DNA of 64,000 bases from Desulfomonile tiedjei (GTDB lineage Bacteria > Desulfobacterota > Desulfomonilia > Desulfomonilales > Desulfomonilaceae): positions 77,726-141,725 of the forward strand of contig JACRDF010000043.1 of NCBI GenBank assembly GCA_016212925.1. The letters run 5' to 3'. A model generated the notes under the pieces. It was given only the letters and a program-made list of their open reading frames with translations, was not told where the DNA came from and made no database searches. Each line of letters begins with the position of its first letter. The first letter of the stretch is position 1. Positions 35,428-44,247 of this stretch are shown in pieces. The position numbers were made by a program, and so were the translations under genes.

Positions 35428-35868
35428 TCAAAACTGCTTTTCGTATCGTTCTACGCTTGTGTCGTCCTGTGGCTCCTTGCGTCTCCAGTACGAAGAAGCT
35501 GCGGGATCGATTTTTCTTTCCATGGGATCTTTGCCGACTATTCGCATGATCAATCCGGTCGGCATCAAAACAATGAAGAAAACTATGGTCAAAATGATCC
35601 TGGAAATAAAATACCCCAGGACTACTGAAAATCCCAACCAGAGTCGGTAAATTGCCTTAAACAGCGGTGGAATCAGCCTGGTAACCGCCAACGCAATACC
35701 AGCGGCAATCCAGACGTACCCGTTCCACGACCCTTTCCAGAACGCCAGGTAGCACCCTATTGCTGTGGGTATGACAAGGAAGAGCCCCGCGAGCAGGTTG
35801 AGGTCTTTACTGGTCGGCTCTCCCGAGACAGCTCGTATTTCTTCTTTGATATCCTGAATTATATTCAT
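35428..35868 (-). CDS. SxtJ-like membrane protein
   Basis: 146 residues with three or four membrane segments (LLAGLFLVIPTAIGCYLAF; YVWIAAGIALAVTRLI; GYFISRIILTIVFFIVLMP) and a conserved cytosolic tail GKDPMERKIDPAASSYWRRK. This tail and the topology match SxtJ-family proteins, which accompany NodU/SxtI carbamoyltransferases. It lies 21 bp after the carbamoyltransferase gene and 32 bp before SxtK copy B, so it is translationally close to both. Its role is unknown; an anchor or channel coupling cytosolic carbamoylation to export is an inference. Confidence 0.82.
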   Translation of the reverse strand: MNIIQDIKEEIRAVSGEPTSKDLNLLAGLFLVIPTAIGCYLAFWKGSWNGYVWIAAGIALAVTRLIPPLFKAIYRLWLGFSVVLGYFISRIILTIVFFIVLMPTGLIMRIVGKDPMERKIDPAASSYWRRKEPQDDTSVERYEKQF

Positions 35869-35889
35869 GCCGATTGAATCCCGCCGGTC

Positions 35890-37707
35890 TCAGTCGAGTT
35901 CGTATTGGCTTCTCCAGTCCGTGTCATCCTTTAGCTTGGGCTGCTTGGTTTTGTCCAGGACAAACGGCCCTAGCACCAGATAATCCATCTCTGTCCTCAT
36001 GAAACAAAGATACGCGTGTTCAGGGCTCATGACAATGGGTTCCCCGCGCACGTTGAAAGAGGTGTTGACGATCACGGGACACCCTGTCTTTTGCCTAAAC
36101 GCCTCGATCATCTCATGATACACAGGATTAGTCTCCTTGTGAACCGTCTGGATCCGCGCGGAATAGTCCACATGGGTGATCGCGGGCACGTCGGAACGCA
36201 CTACGTTAAGCTGATCGATGCCCCACAGTCTCTGTTCTTCATCGTTCATTTCGCGCCGGATCTTTTCGTCCACATATGCCACCAAAAGCATATACGGTGA
36301 GGGCCGGTCCAATTCGAAATACTTGTCGACCTCTTCCATCAATACCGACGGCGCAAAAGGCCTGAAACTCTCACGATACTTGATCTTGAGGTTCATCTGG
36401 GACTGCATCTTGGCGCTGCGTGCATCGCCTATGATGGATCTGGCGCCGAGCGCTCGAGGGCCGAACTCCATCCGGCCTTGCAACCATCCGATGACCTTTT
36501 CCTGCGCTATCAAGTCCGCCACAACGCCTGGCAGGTTTCCGTCCGCGATGTATTCGTACGGGTACCCTCTGGAATCGAGGAATTCCTTTATCTCGGCCTC
36601 AGAGTACGACGGCCCCAGGTACGAGCCCATCTGAAGGTCATGAACATCGTCCACTACTCTGCCATTGTTCAGGAGCTGGTGCCATACGAACAAGGCGGCT
36701 CCCAGTGCGCCACCTGCGTCTCCGGCAGCAGGCTGAATCCATATGTCCTCGAACGGGCTCTCCCTGAGAATCCGGCCGTTACCCACACAATTCAGAGCGA
36801 CACCACCCGCGAGGCACAGGTGTTTCTCACCGGTAAGCTTGTGTATGTGCCGCGCGGTGCGGATCATCACCTCTTCGGTAACAACCTGAATCGACTTCGC
36901 CAGGTCCATTTCGCGCTGAGTCAGCTTGCTCTCCGGCTTTCTCGCCGGGCCGTCGAAGGTTTTTTCAAATGCCCGTCCCGTCATGGTCAAGCCGTACGGG
37001 TACGTGAAGTAGTCCATGTTCAGCTTGAATGAACCGTCTTCCTTAATGTCGATCAACTCCTTGAGTATGACATCGACGTATTTCGGCTCACCATATGGCG
37101 CAAGGCCCATAACCTTGTATTCTCCGGAATTCACTTTGAAGCCGGTGAAATACGTAAACGCGGAATACAAGAGCCCCAGCGAATGGGGAAACTGGATCTC
37201 GTAATCAATGCGGATTTTGTTCCCCTCCCCTACCCCGAAACTCGTGGTGGTCCATTCGCCGACTCCGTCCATGGTAAGAAACGCGGCCCTTTGGTACGGA
37301 GAAGGGAAGAAAGCGCTCGCGGCGTGGGATTCGTGGTGTTCGGGAAAGAGGATCTTGCCCTCGTAATCCAGGCTTTTCCGGATGAGTTTGGGAAGGTGGA
37401 GCTTCTGTTTGAGCCACAGGGGCATGGCCAGAATGAAGGAGGCCAGACCGCGAGGGGCATAAGACAGGTACGTTTCCAGGATTCTCTCGAACTTTATAAA
37501 GGGTTTGTCGTAGAACACGACGTAATCAAGATCATTGGCCTTGATTCCGGCTTCCTTCAAGCAGTAGGCTACCGCGTCATGAGGGAAGCGGTGGTCGTGC
37601 TTGACTCTCGAGAAACGCTCCTGTTGGGCCGCGGCAAAGATCTTGCCGTCCCGAACCAGGCATGCGGCGCTGTCATGATAATAAGCTGAAATTCCCAATA
37701 TATTCAT
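35890..37707 (-). CDS. NodU/SxtI-type O-carbamoyltransferase
   Basis: 605-residue enzyme transferring a carbamoyl group from carbamoyl phosphate through an adenylate. The N-terminal Kae1-like half opens MNILGISAYYHDSAAC and holds the metal-binding histidines EHHESHAAS; TMDGVGEWTTT and the glycine-rich CLAGGVALNCVGNGRI are also present. The C-terminal half has GRMEFGPRALGARSI and CPVIVNTSFNVRGEPIV. Length matches NodU/CmcH/SxtI. It starts 7 bp after the stop of SGNH copy 1. The acceptor hydroxyl (sugar or lipid-linked glycan) is not deducible. Confidence 0.93.
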   Translation of the reverse strand: MNILGISAYYHDSAACLVRDGKIFAAAQQERFSRVKHDHRFPHDAVAYCLKEAGIKANDLDYVVFYDKPFIKFERILETYLSYAPRGLASFILAMPLWLKQKLHLPKLIRKSLDYEGKILFPEHHESHAASAFFPSPYQRAAFLTMDGVGEWTTTSFGVGEGNKIRIDYEIQFPHSLGLLYSAFTYFTGFKVNSGEYKVMGLAPYGEPKYVDVILKELIDIKEDGSFKLNMDYFTYPYGLTMTGRAFEKTFDGPARKPESKLTQREMDLAKSIQVVTEEVMIRTARHIHKLTGEKHLCLAGGVALNCVGNGRILRESPFEDIWIQPAAGDAGGALGAALFVWHQLLNNGRVVDDVHDLQMGSYLGPSYSEAEIKEFLDSRGYPYEYIADGNLPGVVADLIAQEKVIGWLQGRMEFGPRALGARSIIGDARSAKMQSQMNLKIKYRESFRPFAPSVLMEEVDKYFELDRPSPYMLLVAYVDEKIRREMNDEEQRLWGIDQLNVVRSDVPAITHVDYSARIQTVHKETNPVYHEMIEAFRQKTGCPVIVNTSFNVRGEPIVMSPEHAYLCFMRTEMDYLVLGPFVLDKTKQPKLKDDTDWRSQYELD

Positions 37708-37714
37708 CTAAATC

Positions 37715-39553
37715 CTACCGGAAGACACTCCACGATCTTAGTTTAATGACTCTCTGACCCTTAGTCATCGGCCTGTACCGCAAGAAACGGGCTTCAACAG
37801 GCTCCGCGCCGTAGTATTCGAAGCCGGGCCACCGCGAAAACCTGTCTGTCTGCTTTCGATCACCCCTTGCGACGGGCTGCCAGTTTTTCTCGTCAGTCGA
37901 GGCTTCCACGGCCCATTCTTCCGGAACCGAGGTGTCATCGGCCCACACAAGCCTCACGCGACTCACAGGGAATGTCCGGCCGAGGTCCAGAACCACCTCA
38001 AGCTTCTCCTCGGGAGCCAAGGGCCGGGAGGAATATAGCAATTCTCCGGGATAACCGGAAAACATATTTTTTGGCCCATTGTCCGGCAGATCTGCCGCAG
38101 GCGCATAGGCAACCGTTGCCGACGCTGCCAGGTCCCAGAAATGGGAATCTTTTTCTACGACTCGATCGCCGTCGCTCAAGCTGCGGCCCAAGATATGCTG
38201 TTTGACAAGATTCGACAACTCCTTGGCGACAAGGTAATTCGCTCCGGCAGTGAGGTGGCACCAATCAGTGAAAACCCACTCGGAGACATCGTCAAAATAA
38301 TCGGAGAAGTCGGCGACAAAGTACTGCTTTTTTGCGGCGCTTTGTTTAATCTTTTCAACAATTAACTGATACATCTTGTCCGAGGGCACGCCATAGTAAT
38401 GCCGGTATCCTTTGACGGAGGCCAAGGCTTTTTCTCTGTCGTCCAGTGGCTTCTTGCTCAAATAAAACCAGGGCTGCAACGCGAATATGTGCCGTACACC
38501 GTCGTTTTCCAACACGCTGTGATAGTCTTCCACAACGCGCACCACTTCTCCGATGTTGCGGTCCGCAATCCGAGACATCTCCTCGACCGACTTCTCGGGT
38601 GAATTCGGTTTTACCTGTTGATTCATTACACCTTTGTGATGGTGCACTTCGGTATTAAGTTCCTGGAAAATATCCTTGCCGGACCAGAGGTAGGTCATCA
38701 GGAAGGTGTTGTTCTTCAGCCACAGGGTGAGGTAGGAGGACAAGCCCGGCTGATCGTATGCGAAGATCGCCTGAAGGATATTGGCAAACTGACCTTCCCG
38801 GAAATACTGCCAATCCGGGTCAAGCTTGCTTACCAGCGGGATTTCATTTGCCCCGTCCAGAGAAACCACCAGGTCCGGCCTATATCGGCGCAGCTTGGTC
38901 ACATGGCGCATCAGATGATGTTGATACGCGTAACCCCATACCGCTGTGTTGTATACTCGAATTGTCTTTCCCGGGATTGGGGTCGTCGCGTTGAGGATCA
39001 TTTCCATCATGTGGGAGATGGTCTCACGATATTCCAGCCCGTAATAATCCATGGCCTGAGCAACCTCCCCGGTTGCTCCCAACCCGTAAGCTGTCGATCC
39101 TCCCACAAGAAAGATGCGGAACTCATTCTCGGGCTTTTCTACCGCAAGGTCCCTTGGCTCGCGAAATCCTGCATTATTGGCGTATTCGTAGCGGTTGCCT
39201 TTGAGCGTATTGTACTCCAGGCACACGCCGGGGACGAAATCGTAGTCGTAATGAGAAACAGGCCGCGTGAAATCGCGGCGTGCCATAGAGAAATTCTTGG
39301 CATATACGTCGCCCAGGTAAGTGCGGCGCAACATCTGCTCAGCCAGCCATTCTATGCCCAACAAAATCAGAACGACCGACCCGGCAACGAACACCAGGTA
39401 AAGAGGAACCTTTACCACAGGCAAGACAAATCTTTTCAACAAGCCCTTTCGCTGTGAAGAGGCCTGTCTCGCCGACGCTTGCTCCAGGCTTTGGTCCGGC
39501 TTTATTGCTTCTCCGGGTGATTCCGGATGATCTTGGCTCTTTTCCTTACTCAT
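37715..39553 (-). CDS. Membrane-anchored SGNH hydrolase with C-terminal discoidin-like domain (copy 1)
   Basis: 612 residues with the same plan as copy 2: cytosolic tail (1-42), membrane helix (about 48-68, PLYLVFVAGSVVLILLGIEW), SGNH block I FLVGGSTAYGLG, block III-like LDGANEIP, block V TDWCHLTAGANYLVAKE, and a beta-sandwich end (LDLGRTFPVSRVRLVWADD ... LRSWSVFR). It is the first gene of the leftward operon; the carbamoyltransferase follows 7 bp later, which ties the two activities together. Probably acts in the periplasm on the carbamoylated glycan or its acyl groups (inference). Confidence 0.8.
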   Translation of the reverse strand: MSKEKSQDHPESPGEAIKPDQSLEQASARQASSQRKGLLKRFVLPVVKVPLYLVFVAGSVVLILLGIEWLAEQMLRRTYLGDVYAKNFSMARRDFTRPVSHYDYDFVPGVCLEYNTLKGNRYEYANNAGFREPRDLAVEKPENEFRIFLVGGSTAYGLGATGEVAQAMDYYGLEYRETISHMMEMILNATTPIPGKTIRVYNTAVWGYAYQHHLMRHVTKLRRYRPDLVVSLDGANEIPLVSKLDPDWQYFREGQFANILQAIFAYDQPGLSSYLTLWLKNNTFLMTYLWSGKDIFQELNTEVHHHKGVMNQQVKPNSPEKSVEEMSRIADRNIGEVVRVVEDYHSVLENDGVRHIFALQPWFYLSKKPLDDREKALASVKGYRHYYGVPSDKMYQLIVEKIKQSAAKKQYFVADFSDYFDDVSEWVFTDWCHLTAGANYLVAKELSNLVKQHILGRSLSDGDRVVEKDSHFWDLAASATVAYAPAADLPDNGPKNMFSGYPGELLYSSRPLAPEEKLEVVLDLGRTFPVSRVRLVWADDTSVPEEWAVEASTDEKNWQPVARGDRKQTDRFSRWPGFEYYGAEPVEARFLRYRPMTKGQRVIKLRSWSVFR

Positions 39554-39807
39554 CCCCCTCTGTTTAGCTTAAAGCTCTTTCGAGGACAAGGGGCGGCATG
39601 GAACCATATGATTTTGCAGGCTCTTTACCCGAAAGGGCAATAGGACCTGCCAGTAGATTTCCTCAGATGAGTGCAAGGTCCATTGATTGGCTTCTTCGCG
39701 TGGTTGACCGGAGGCCAAACCTGAGATACTCTTTTTGAAGAGGATTTTCAATAGGACTGCTCTGATTGCATGCTAGAAGTGAACTGCCACGACAGAGAGG
39801 AAGGCCC

Positions 39808-40119
39808 ATGACTTTGGACGCGACCACCCATGAGGATTTGTTGGGGGCTTTTAGGGCGATGTCGAAGGAGGACCGCCATGCCCTCTTAGAGAGCCTGAGC
39901 ACGGAACGTCAATTCCGGGAAGATCTTGCCCAAATTCTCGTGATGACCCTGAAAGCCTTCCGAGCCATCGAAGACGACGCGCTTTTCAAAAGCGTCGCGC
40001 GAGAAGTGGCCAAGGAATCCGATCTGCTCGAAGACCTCCTGGATTCCATCTTAATTATTGAGAGGAGCAACGAGCCCTCCCAATCCTTCAGGGAGTATCT
40101 TGCGGGGCGGAGCCAGTGA
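39808..40119 (+). CDS. Putative antitoxin of unrecognised family
   Basis: 103 residues; ATG at 39808 with GAGGAAGG upstream. It is acidic and almost entirely helical (EDLLGAFRAMSKEDRHALLE; DLLEDLLDSILIIERSNEPS), ending in a short basic peptide (SFREYLAGRSQ). It overlaps the RelE toxin gene by 4 bp (stop and GTG share bases), the normal antitoxin-toxin coupling. No DNA-binding fold is recognised. Its C-terminal peptide, typical of toxin-wrapping tails, supports an antitoxin role. Confidence 0.7.
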   Translation: MTLDATTHEDLLGAFRAMSKEDRHALLESLSTERQFREDLAQILVMTLKAFRAIEDDALFKSVAREVAKESDLLEDLLDSILIIERSNEPSQSFREYLAGRSQ

Positions 40120-40379
40120 CGGCCTCCGGACTTTACGAGGTTCGAATCAAAAGGTCGGCTCGAAAGGAAATGGATTCATTGGAATCCGAGACTCATGCCC
40201 GAATATCAAAGGCCATACTGGAACTGGAGTCCAATACTAGGCCTTCCGGATGCACAAAGCTTAGTGCCGGAAACGGTTATAGAATAAGGGTGGGAAAATA
40301 TCGCGTGATCTATACAGTCGATGATTCCGACCGAGTCGTCGAAATTGTCGGGGTGAGGCTTCGCGATAAAGCTTATTAA
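40116..40379 (+). CDS. RelE/ParE-family toxin
   Basis: 87-residue RelE-fold toxin with GTG start coupled to the antitoxin. Core strands read YEVRIKRSARKEMDSL, SAGNGYRIRVGKYRVIYTV and IVGVRLRDKAY; the arginines and terminal tyrosine fit ribosome-dependent mRNA cleavage by RelE-type enzymes. The order (antitoxin first) is standard. It is complete and in frame. Confidence 0.88.
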   Translation: MTASGLYEVRIKRSARKEMDSLESETHARISKAILELESNTRPSGCTKLSAGNGYRIRVGKYRVIYTVDDSDRVVEIVGVRLRDKAY

Positions 40380-40437
40380 TGCCGTGCCTTACACCTTGGC
40401 CCAATACTGTCAACATGTTGGTTGTTGAGACGCTCCT

Positions 40438-41328
40438 TCAGCCAGATATCGAGAAGAATTTTCGTGCATTCTTGGCCAGAATAAGATCCAGCGACTCCGT
40501 CGGAAGACCCATTTGACACAGTTTCTTGATTTCTCTGTCCCAGGCGTAAGGTATGTTCGGGACATCAGTTCCGTACATGATCCGGTCCGCGCGCATATCG
40601 CCGAGCGAAGGTGGGCTGCTTAGGGGGAAGTAGTCGGCCAGCACCATTGTTGTGTCCAGCCACAGGTTGTCGTACTGTTCGATCATCCTGCGGTAAGCAT
40701 CGTCTTCATCCATGCCTAAATGCGGAACGCAAACCCTTAGCCGGGGGTAATCCTTGATTACTTTCTCCAGCTTGTCCGCTGCGCAAATCGAATAGGGGTC
40801 AACCGGATATGGAAAGTACGGGTTCTTGGGTTCACGTCCCACATGCATCACCAGTGGCTTGCCCGAATCAGAGCAGGCCTCGTAAATCTCTCGCATTTCC
40901 TCGCTGTCCATACGGAAGAACTGCACATGCGCGTGCAGCTTGACCGCCTTGAGGCCCATCTCAAATGCCTCTTTCAATATGCCGCGGGCGTCCTCCTCTC
41001 CTGGAAACACGGTAGCGGAGCCGGTCAACTGGGGATAACGATCGCAGAGCTTCGCCATGTACCCGTTCAGCTTCCGTGCAATGCCCGGTTTGTGAGCGTA
41101 ATGCAGCCCCACAATGTGTCCGACACCGCGTGAGAGCAGGAACTCTATGAGTTCGGGCGATTTCATCCGGTACCGGATAGGCCAGGCAAAATTGTCGAAC
41201 CACGACCATATTGCTTCGAATAGCGTGTCCGGAAAGAGATGAACGTGAGCGTCCACCACAAATGGCACGTCGCCGGGTATGCGGTCGCCTTCGGGATCTC
41301 CAGGCACAGGGAGCGGAAGTTTCAGCAT
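40438..41328 (-). CDS. Amidohydrolase-superfamily metal-dependent hydrolase
   Basis: 296 residues with a TIM-barrel hydrolase plan. The N-terminal metal motif is VDAHVHLFPD (about 26-35); later ligands lie in VKLHAHVQFF, LVMHVGREP, CVPHLGMDED and YGTDVPN, the last carrying the catalytic Asp. It resembles the COG2159 group (decarboxylases and hydrolases of small carboxylates), but substrate choice cannot be made. The gene follows the nuclease gene at 41.4-42.2 kb on the same strand (48 bp); functional linkage is not evident. Confidence 0.82.
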   Translation of the reverse strand: MLKLPLPVPGDPEGDRIPGDVPFVVDAHVHLFPDTLFEAIWSWFDNFAWPIRYRMKSPELIEFLLSRGVGHIVGLHYAHKPGIARKLNGYMAKLCDRYPQLTGSATVFPGEEDARGILKEAFEMGLKAVKLHAHVQFFRMDSEEMREIYEACSDSGKPLVMHVGREPKNPYFPYPVDPYSICAADKLEKVIKDYPRLRVCVPHLGMDEDDAYRRMIEQYDNLWLDTTMVLADYFPLSSPPSLGDMRADRIMYGTDVPNIPYAWDREIKKLCQMGLPTESLDLILAKNARKFFSISG

Positions 41329-41376
41329 GATAGATTGGTTTCAGGGCTCCTAATTGTTCTTTGGCGCCGACTCATA

Positions 41377-42219
41377 TCACGAATAGGCGTAGCGCACTTC
41401 CAATATCCGATCCACCGTCTCCCTGTCCGGCTCGAAGGGGTTGCGAACAGGGCCGGGCAGCGGCAGTTGATGGGTTTCGTAAAAAGGGGTCTCACGGAGT
41501 TTAAGGTTGTAAGCAGTGACCATGAGGGTTTCCAGGTTCACTGCGTCGAGCACATTATAAGCCAATAGGGTCTCCAGGGCCTTTTTGTTTCCCCTTGTCG
41601 CGAAGTCGTTCCACAGGAGCACTGCGCAGTAACCATCCACGCCGTCCAATTCATCTCTGTCGAGCCCCAGCTTCTTCTCACAACCTTTCAAACCACCGGT
41701 ATAACCGAGGCTTTTCAACAGGAATCTCAAGTCGATTTGCGGTTGTCTCATCCGTATTTTCAAATAACTCTCGATGAACGGAACGTCGAAGCAAGACCCG
41801 TTGTAAGTGACCACCAGTTTGTACTTCTGAATATCTTGCTTGAATTGCTCCAAATTCCGACCTTTTACGTACCACATCACCGATTTGCCGTCGAATGTGG
41901 CGATGGTTGTGATGCAGCTCCCCCCTCCCGCGAGTCCGCTGGTTTCAATGTCCAGGTAAACCGCTGAATCACGGAAGTCGCCGAACAGGCGCCAGTGTTG
42001 ACTCGTCGGCAGCGCCTCGGCAAAGTAACGACAGTCGCCTTCTTTCAGACTTTGGATGGATTCTCTAACCCGACTTCTCAAGAGATAATATCGGCTCGGG
42101 ACCGACTCGAGGGAACGCGCCTGGGCAACGTCATCCCAAGAGCGGATGCCCCGGTTCCACAGATCGTGTTCCGATTTTGGCCCGATTCCGGGAATGTGAC
42201 AAAAGGTGTTTCTTAGCAT
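41377..42219 (-). CDS. YprB-type RNase H-fold 3'-5' exonuclease-like protein
   Basis: 280 residues. An N-terminal helix-hairpin-helix (FCHIPGIGPKSEHDLWNRGI) is followed by an RNase H-like/DEDD nuclease domain: YLDIETSGLAGGG (first Asp-Glu), LVVTYNGSCFDVPFIESY, and LLAYNVLDAVNLETL (last Asp). This is the YprB family; it could act on DNA or RNA and the N-terminal hairpin suggests a DNA contact. The ATG at 42219 gives the complete hairpin motif. The amidohydrolase gene lies downstream. Confidence 0.85.
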   Translation of the reverse strand: MLRNTFCHIPGIGPKSEHDLWNRGIRSWDDVAQARSLESVPSRYYLLRSRVRESIQSLKEGDCRYFAEALPTSQHWRLFGDFRDSAVYLDIETSGLAGGGSCITTIATFDGKSVMWYVKGRNLEQFKQDIQKYKLVVTYNGSCFDVPFIESYLKIRMRQPQIDLRFLLKSLGYTGGLKGCEKKLGLDRDELDGVDGYCAVLLWNDFATRGNKKALETLLAYNVLDAVNLETLMVTAYNLKLRETPFYETHQLPLPGPVRNPFEPDRETVDRILEVRYAYS

Positions 42220-42289
42220 TGAAGATCCTTACTATCATTATTGCCGGCGGCACAGATGTTGGTTATTGCCACCTGCCACTAATATACTA

Positions 42290-42560
42290 CCGCGTCAACC
42301 AAGTTTCGAGGCTTCGCCTGCGCAGAGGCAGCGAGTAGCTCGACCATCCGAAAGAGGCTAAGAACGGAACCCGGACCTCGAAGGCCCACCACCTGTGGGA
42401 CGCCCCCGGCACCATTCCTACAGGAGTATCGAAGCCAGACGACCCTTCGGGAGCGAACGCCTTGTCGAACAGTCCTTGTGCAATGGGGTCCTGTTCAAGG
42501 AGAGGCCTTGACTTGCGGATGGTCCTCCTCCCGGCAGATGATTGACACGCGCCAGGATTC
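42290..42560. other. Gene-free GC-rich stretch with closing-stem potential (possible structured RNA)
   Basis: The 807 bp from 42220 to 43026 carry no gene. Within them, CAAGTTTCGAGGCTTCGCC near 42300 can pair with GGAGAGGCCTTGACTTG near 42510, enclosing about 200 nt with further short complementary segments. The size and closed-rod outline recall 6S RNA, but I cannot match a consensus or choose a strand. Confidence 0.2.
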
Positions 42561-43026
42561 TATATCACCTCTGCGGCAGAATCGAAAGTTCCCTTTACTC
42601 TGCGTGTGTCGTTTCGAAAATAACCCGCGCATAAGGAAATAGAGGTCGCTACAGGTCTTATCCTACTTCTTCATAATTTTCAGACATACGCGGACCGGAA
42701 TTGCAGACATCATTCTTGAGCAATCGCTCCAATTATGGCATCTGAGCGGGGGTTGCTCAGTGCCGTCCGCCGTCAACATAGCTCACGGATGCCCCTGATG
42801 CCACAACCGGATCTTGGATTGATCAAAGAGGAGGCGCCAGGTCTTGACATTTATTCAGTCATCGCAAGGGCGGGCTTCAATGTAGTTTCGGTTCCATGAT
42901 CTCTAAAATCCAACCAACTTCCATGGCGGCGAACGCCACAACTAATTATGAAAACGACGGTAGCGCCGTCCCGCGCTGAACGCGGGATTGCCGGTTGCCT
43001 TCGAGGCGTTTTTATGGGAACGACAA

Positions 43027-43290
43027 TCAATCTTCGCGCCATCTCCATTCACTGGGGATGGTAAGACGAACCGGAACAATTTCCTCCCAAGAAATTTCAG
43101 AGTCCCGGAATATCTCTTCCAGCGTCTTCTTATCCGGGGCATCCCACCAGCAAAAACGTCTCGTCAAATCCAGGACATGCCACGTCTTGATCCAAACTGC
43201 CCTGCTTTCTTGCGCCAGATTCATCCATCGCGATTCAACTTTTTCTACCGGGACTGAAGGCTCATTATGAATCGACATGAAGTGAGGCAT
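43027..43290 (-). CDS. DUF4242-like small protein, copy 2
   Basis: 87 residues starting MPHFMSIHNEPSVPVEKVES with GAGGAG upstream of ATG 43290. The middle carries FCWWDAPDKKTLEEIFRDS and WEEIVPV, the compact ferredoxin-like pattern of DUF4242/nickel-binding-like proteins. It is a tandem duplicate of the gene at 43352-43645 (same strand; 61-bp spacer), with roughly every second residue conserved. Function unknown; no partner enzyme nearby. Confidence 0.7.
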   Translation of the reverse strand: MPHFMSIHNEPSVPVEKVESRWMNLAQESRAVWIKTWHVLDLTRRFCWWDAPDKKTLEEIFRDSEISWEEIVPVRLTIPSEWRWRED

Positions 43291-43351
43291 TTTCTTCTCC
43301 TCTCTCGTCGGACAGATCGCGTCTGGCAGCCGCGGCCAACTTGTGTTCATT

Positions 43352-43645
43352 TCATGCTCTTCCCGCCGAGATCCCTCCGGATCGAATCTCCCAAACTCGC
43401 CATCGGGAGGACAAGGTTACCCCTACCTCCAGAATCTCGGTCCACTTAATACCGAGTTCCTGGAAAATTTGCTCTATGGTTTCCCTGTTTGGGGCTTCCC
43501 ATTCACAGTACCGCTTTCCCAGTTCCACGTTGAAAAGTGTCATGTGCCAGAGGGCTCGACGGTCCTTTGAAATCTCGGTCCACCTTGATTCAAGGGTAAC
43601 CCTATCCACATCGTTCTCCTGGTGTATGGAGAGAAAAGTTGGCAT
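43352..43645 (-). CDS. DUF4242-like small protein, copy 1
   Basis: 97 residues starting MPTFLSIHQENDVDRVTLES. The core YCEWEAPNRETIEQIFQELG and WTEILEV aligns with copy 2; both keep W-x-A-P and an IF helix. The C-terminal RWRVWEIRSGGISAG tail is longer. Probably a small soluble ligand- or metal-binding protein; the family is tentative. The two copies are likely co-transcribed. Confidence 0.7.
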   Translation of the reverse strand: MPTFLSIHQENDVDRVTLESRWTEISKDRRALWHMTLFNVELGKRYCEWEAPNRETIEQIFQELGIKWTEILEVGVTLSSRWRVWEIRSGGISAGRA

Positions 43646-44117
43646 GGCATCCTCCATTTCTTGCCGATTGGGGAGGTGCGTTGTGCGGATTGGCCGGTGA
43701 CGCGGCGAGAGTTGGCACGCAACAATGCCGGCCCGAGAATTGACGGCGCTTTAACCTGAGCCGATGGGCGGCCGCGGCCTTCCAGGTTAAAGCAGGCTCC
43801 GAATCATTTTGAGATGCCCGATCTTGAAAGAGTGGTAGGACATAGGACGGACCTCACGCCGGCGGGCAATTTGAGGCACAGCGCTGTGCCCCTCTACCGC
43901 TTGTGCCGACGAAGCAGCGCGCGAGTACCGAACATAGCTGCCTTGTGAAACATGATAACAATGCAGTAACTTCCCTGCAAGCTTTTTCTTAGCAAAACAG
44001 TCAAGAACTCCTGGAGCCGAGAAATCAGCATGGGGTTTCTGGTGAGGAGTATAGATGGACACCAGTTCGGCCGCGGGTCGTCTGATGCCAATGCGCGTTC
44101 AAAGAAGTGACATTAAC

Positions 44118-44216
44118 AATGGCCGGCAGGGACCCCGGATCGCGGTCCGGGGCAGGCTCTGGCCGCTACCATAATGCGGTGGCGGTCCCGCGGGACGCGG
44201 GATGCCCGCCATCTTC
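44118..44216. repeat. Cluster of GC-rich palindromes
   Basis: GGCCGGCAGGGACCCCGGATCGCGGTCCGGGGCAGG and GGTCCCGCGGGACGCGGGATGCCCGCC in succession, related to the REP cores elsewhere. The 600 bp from 43646 to 44247 hold no convincing gene. Confidence 0.6.
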
Positions 44217-44247
44217 ACTTGTACGAAAGCGCATTGGTCTGAGTCTG

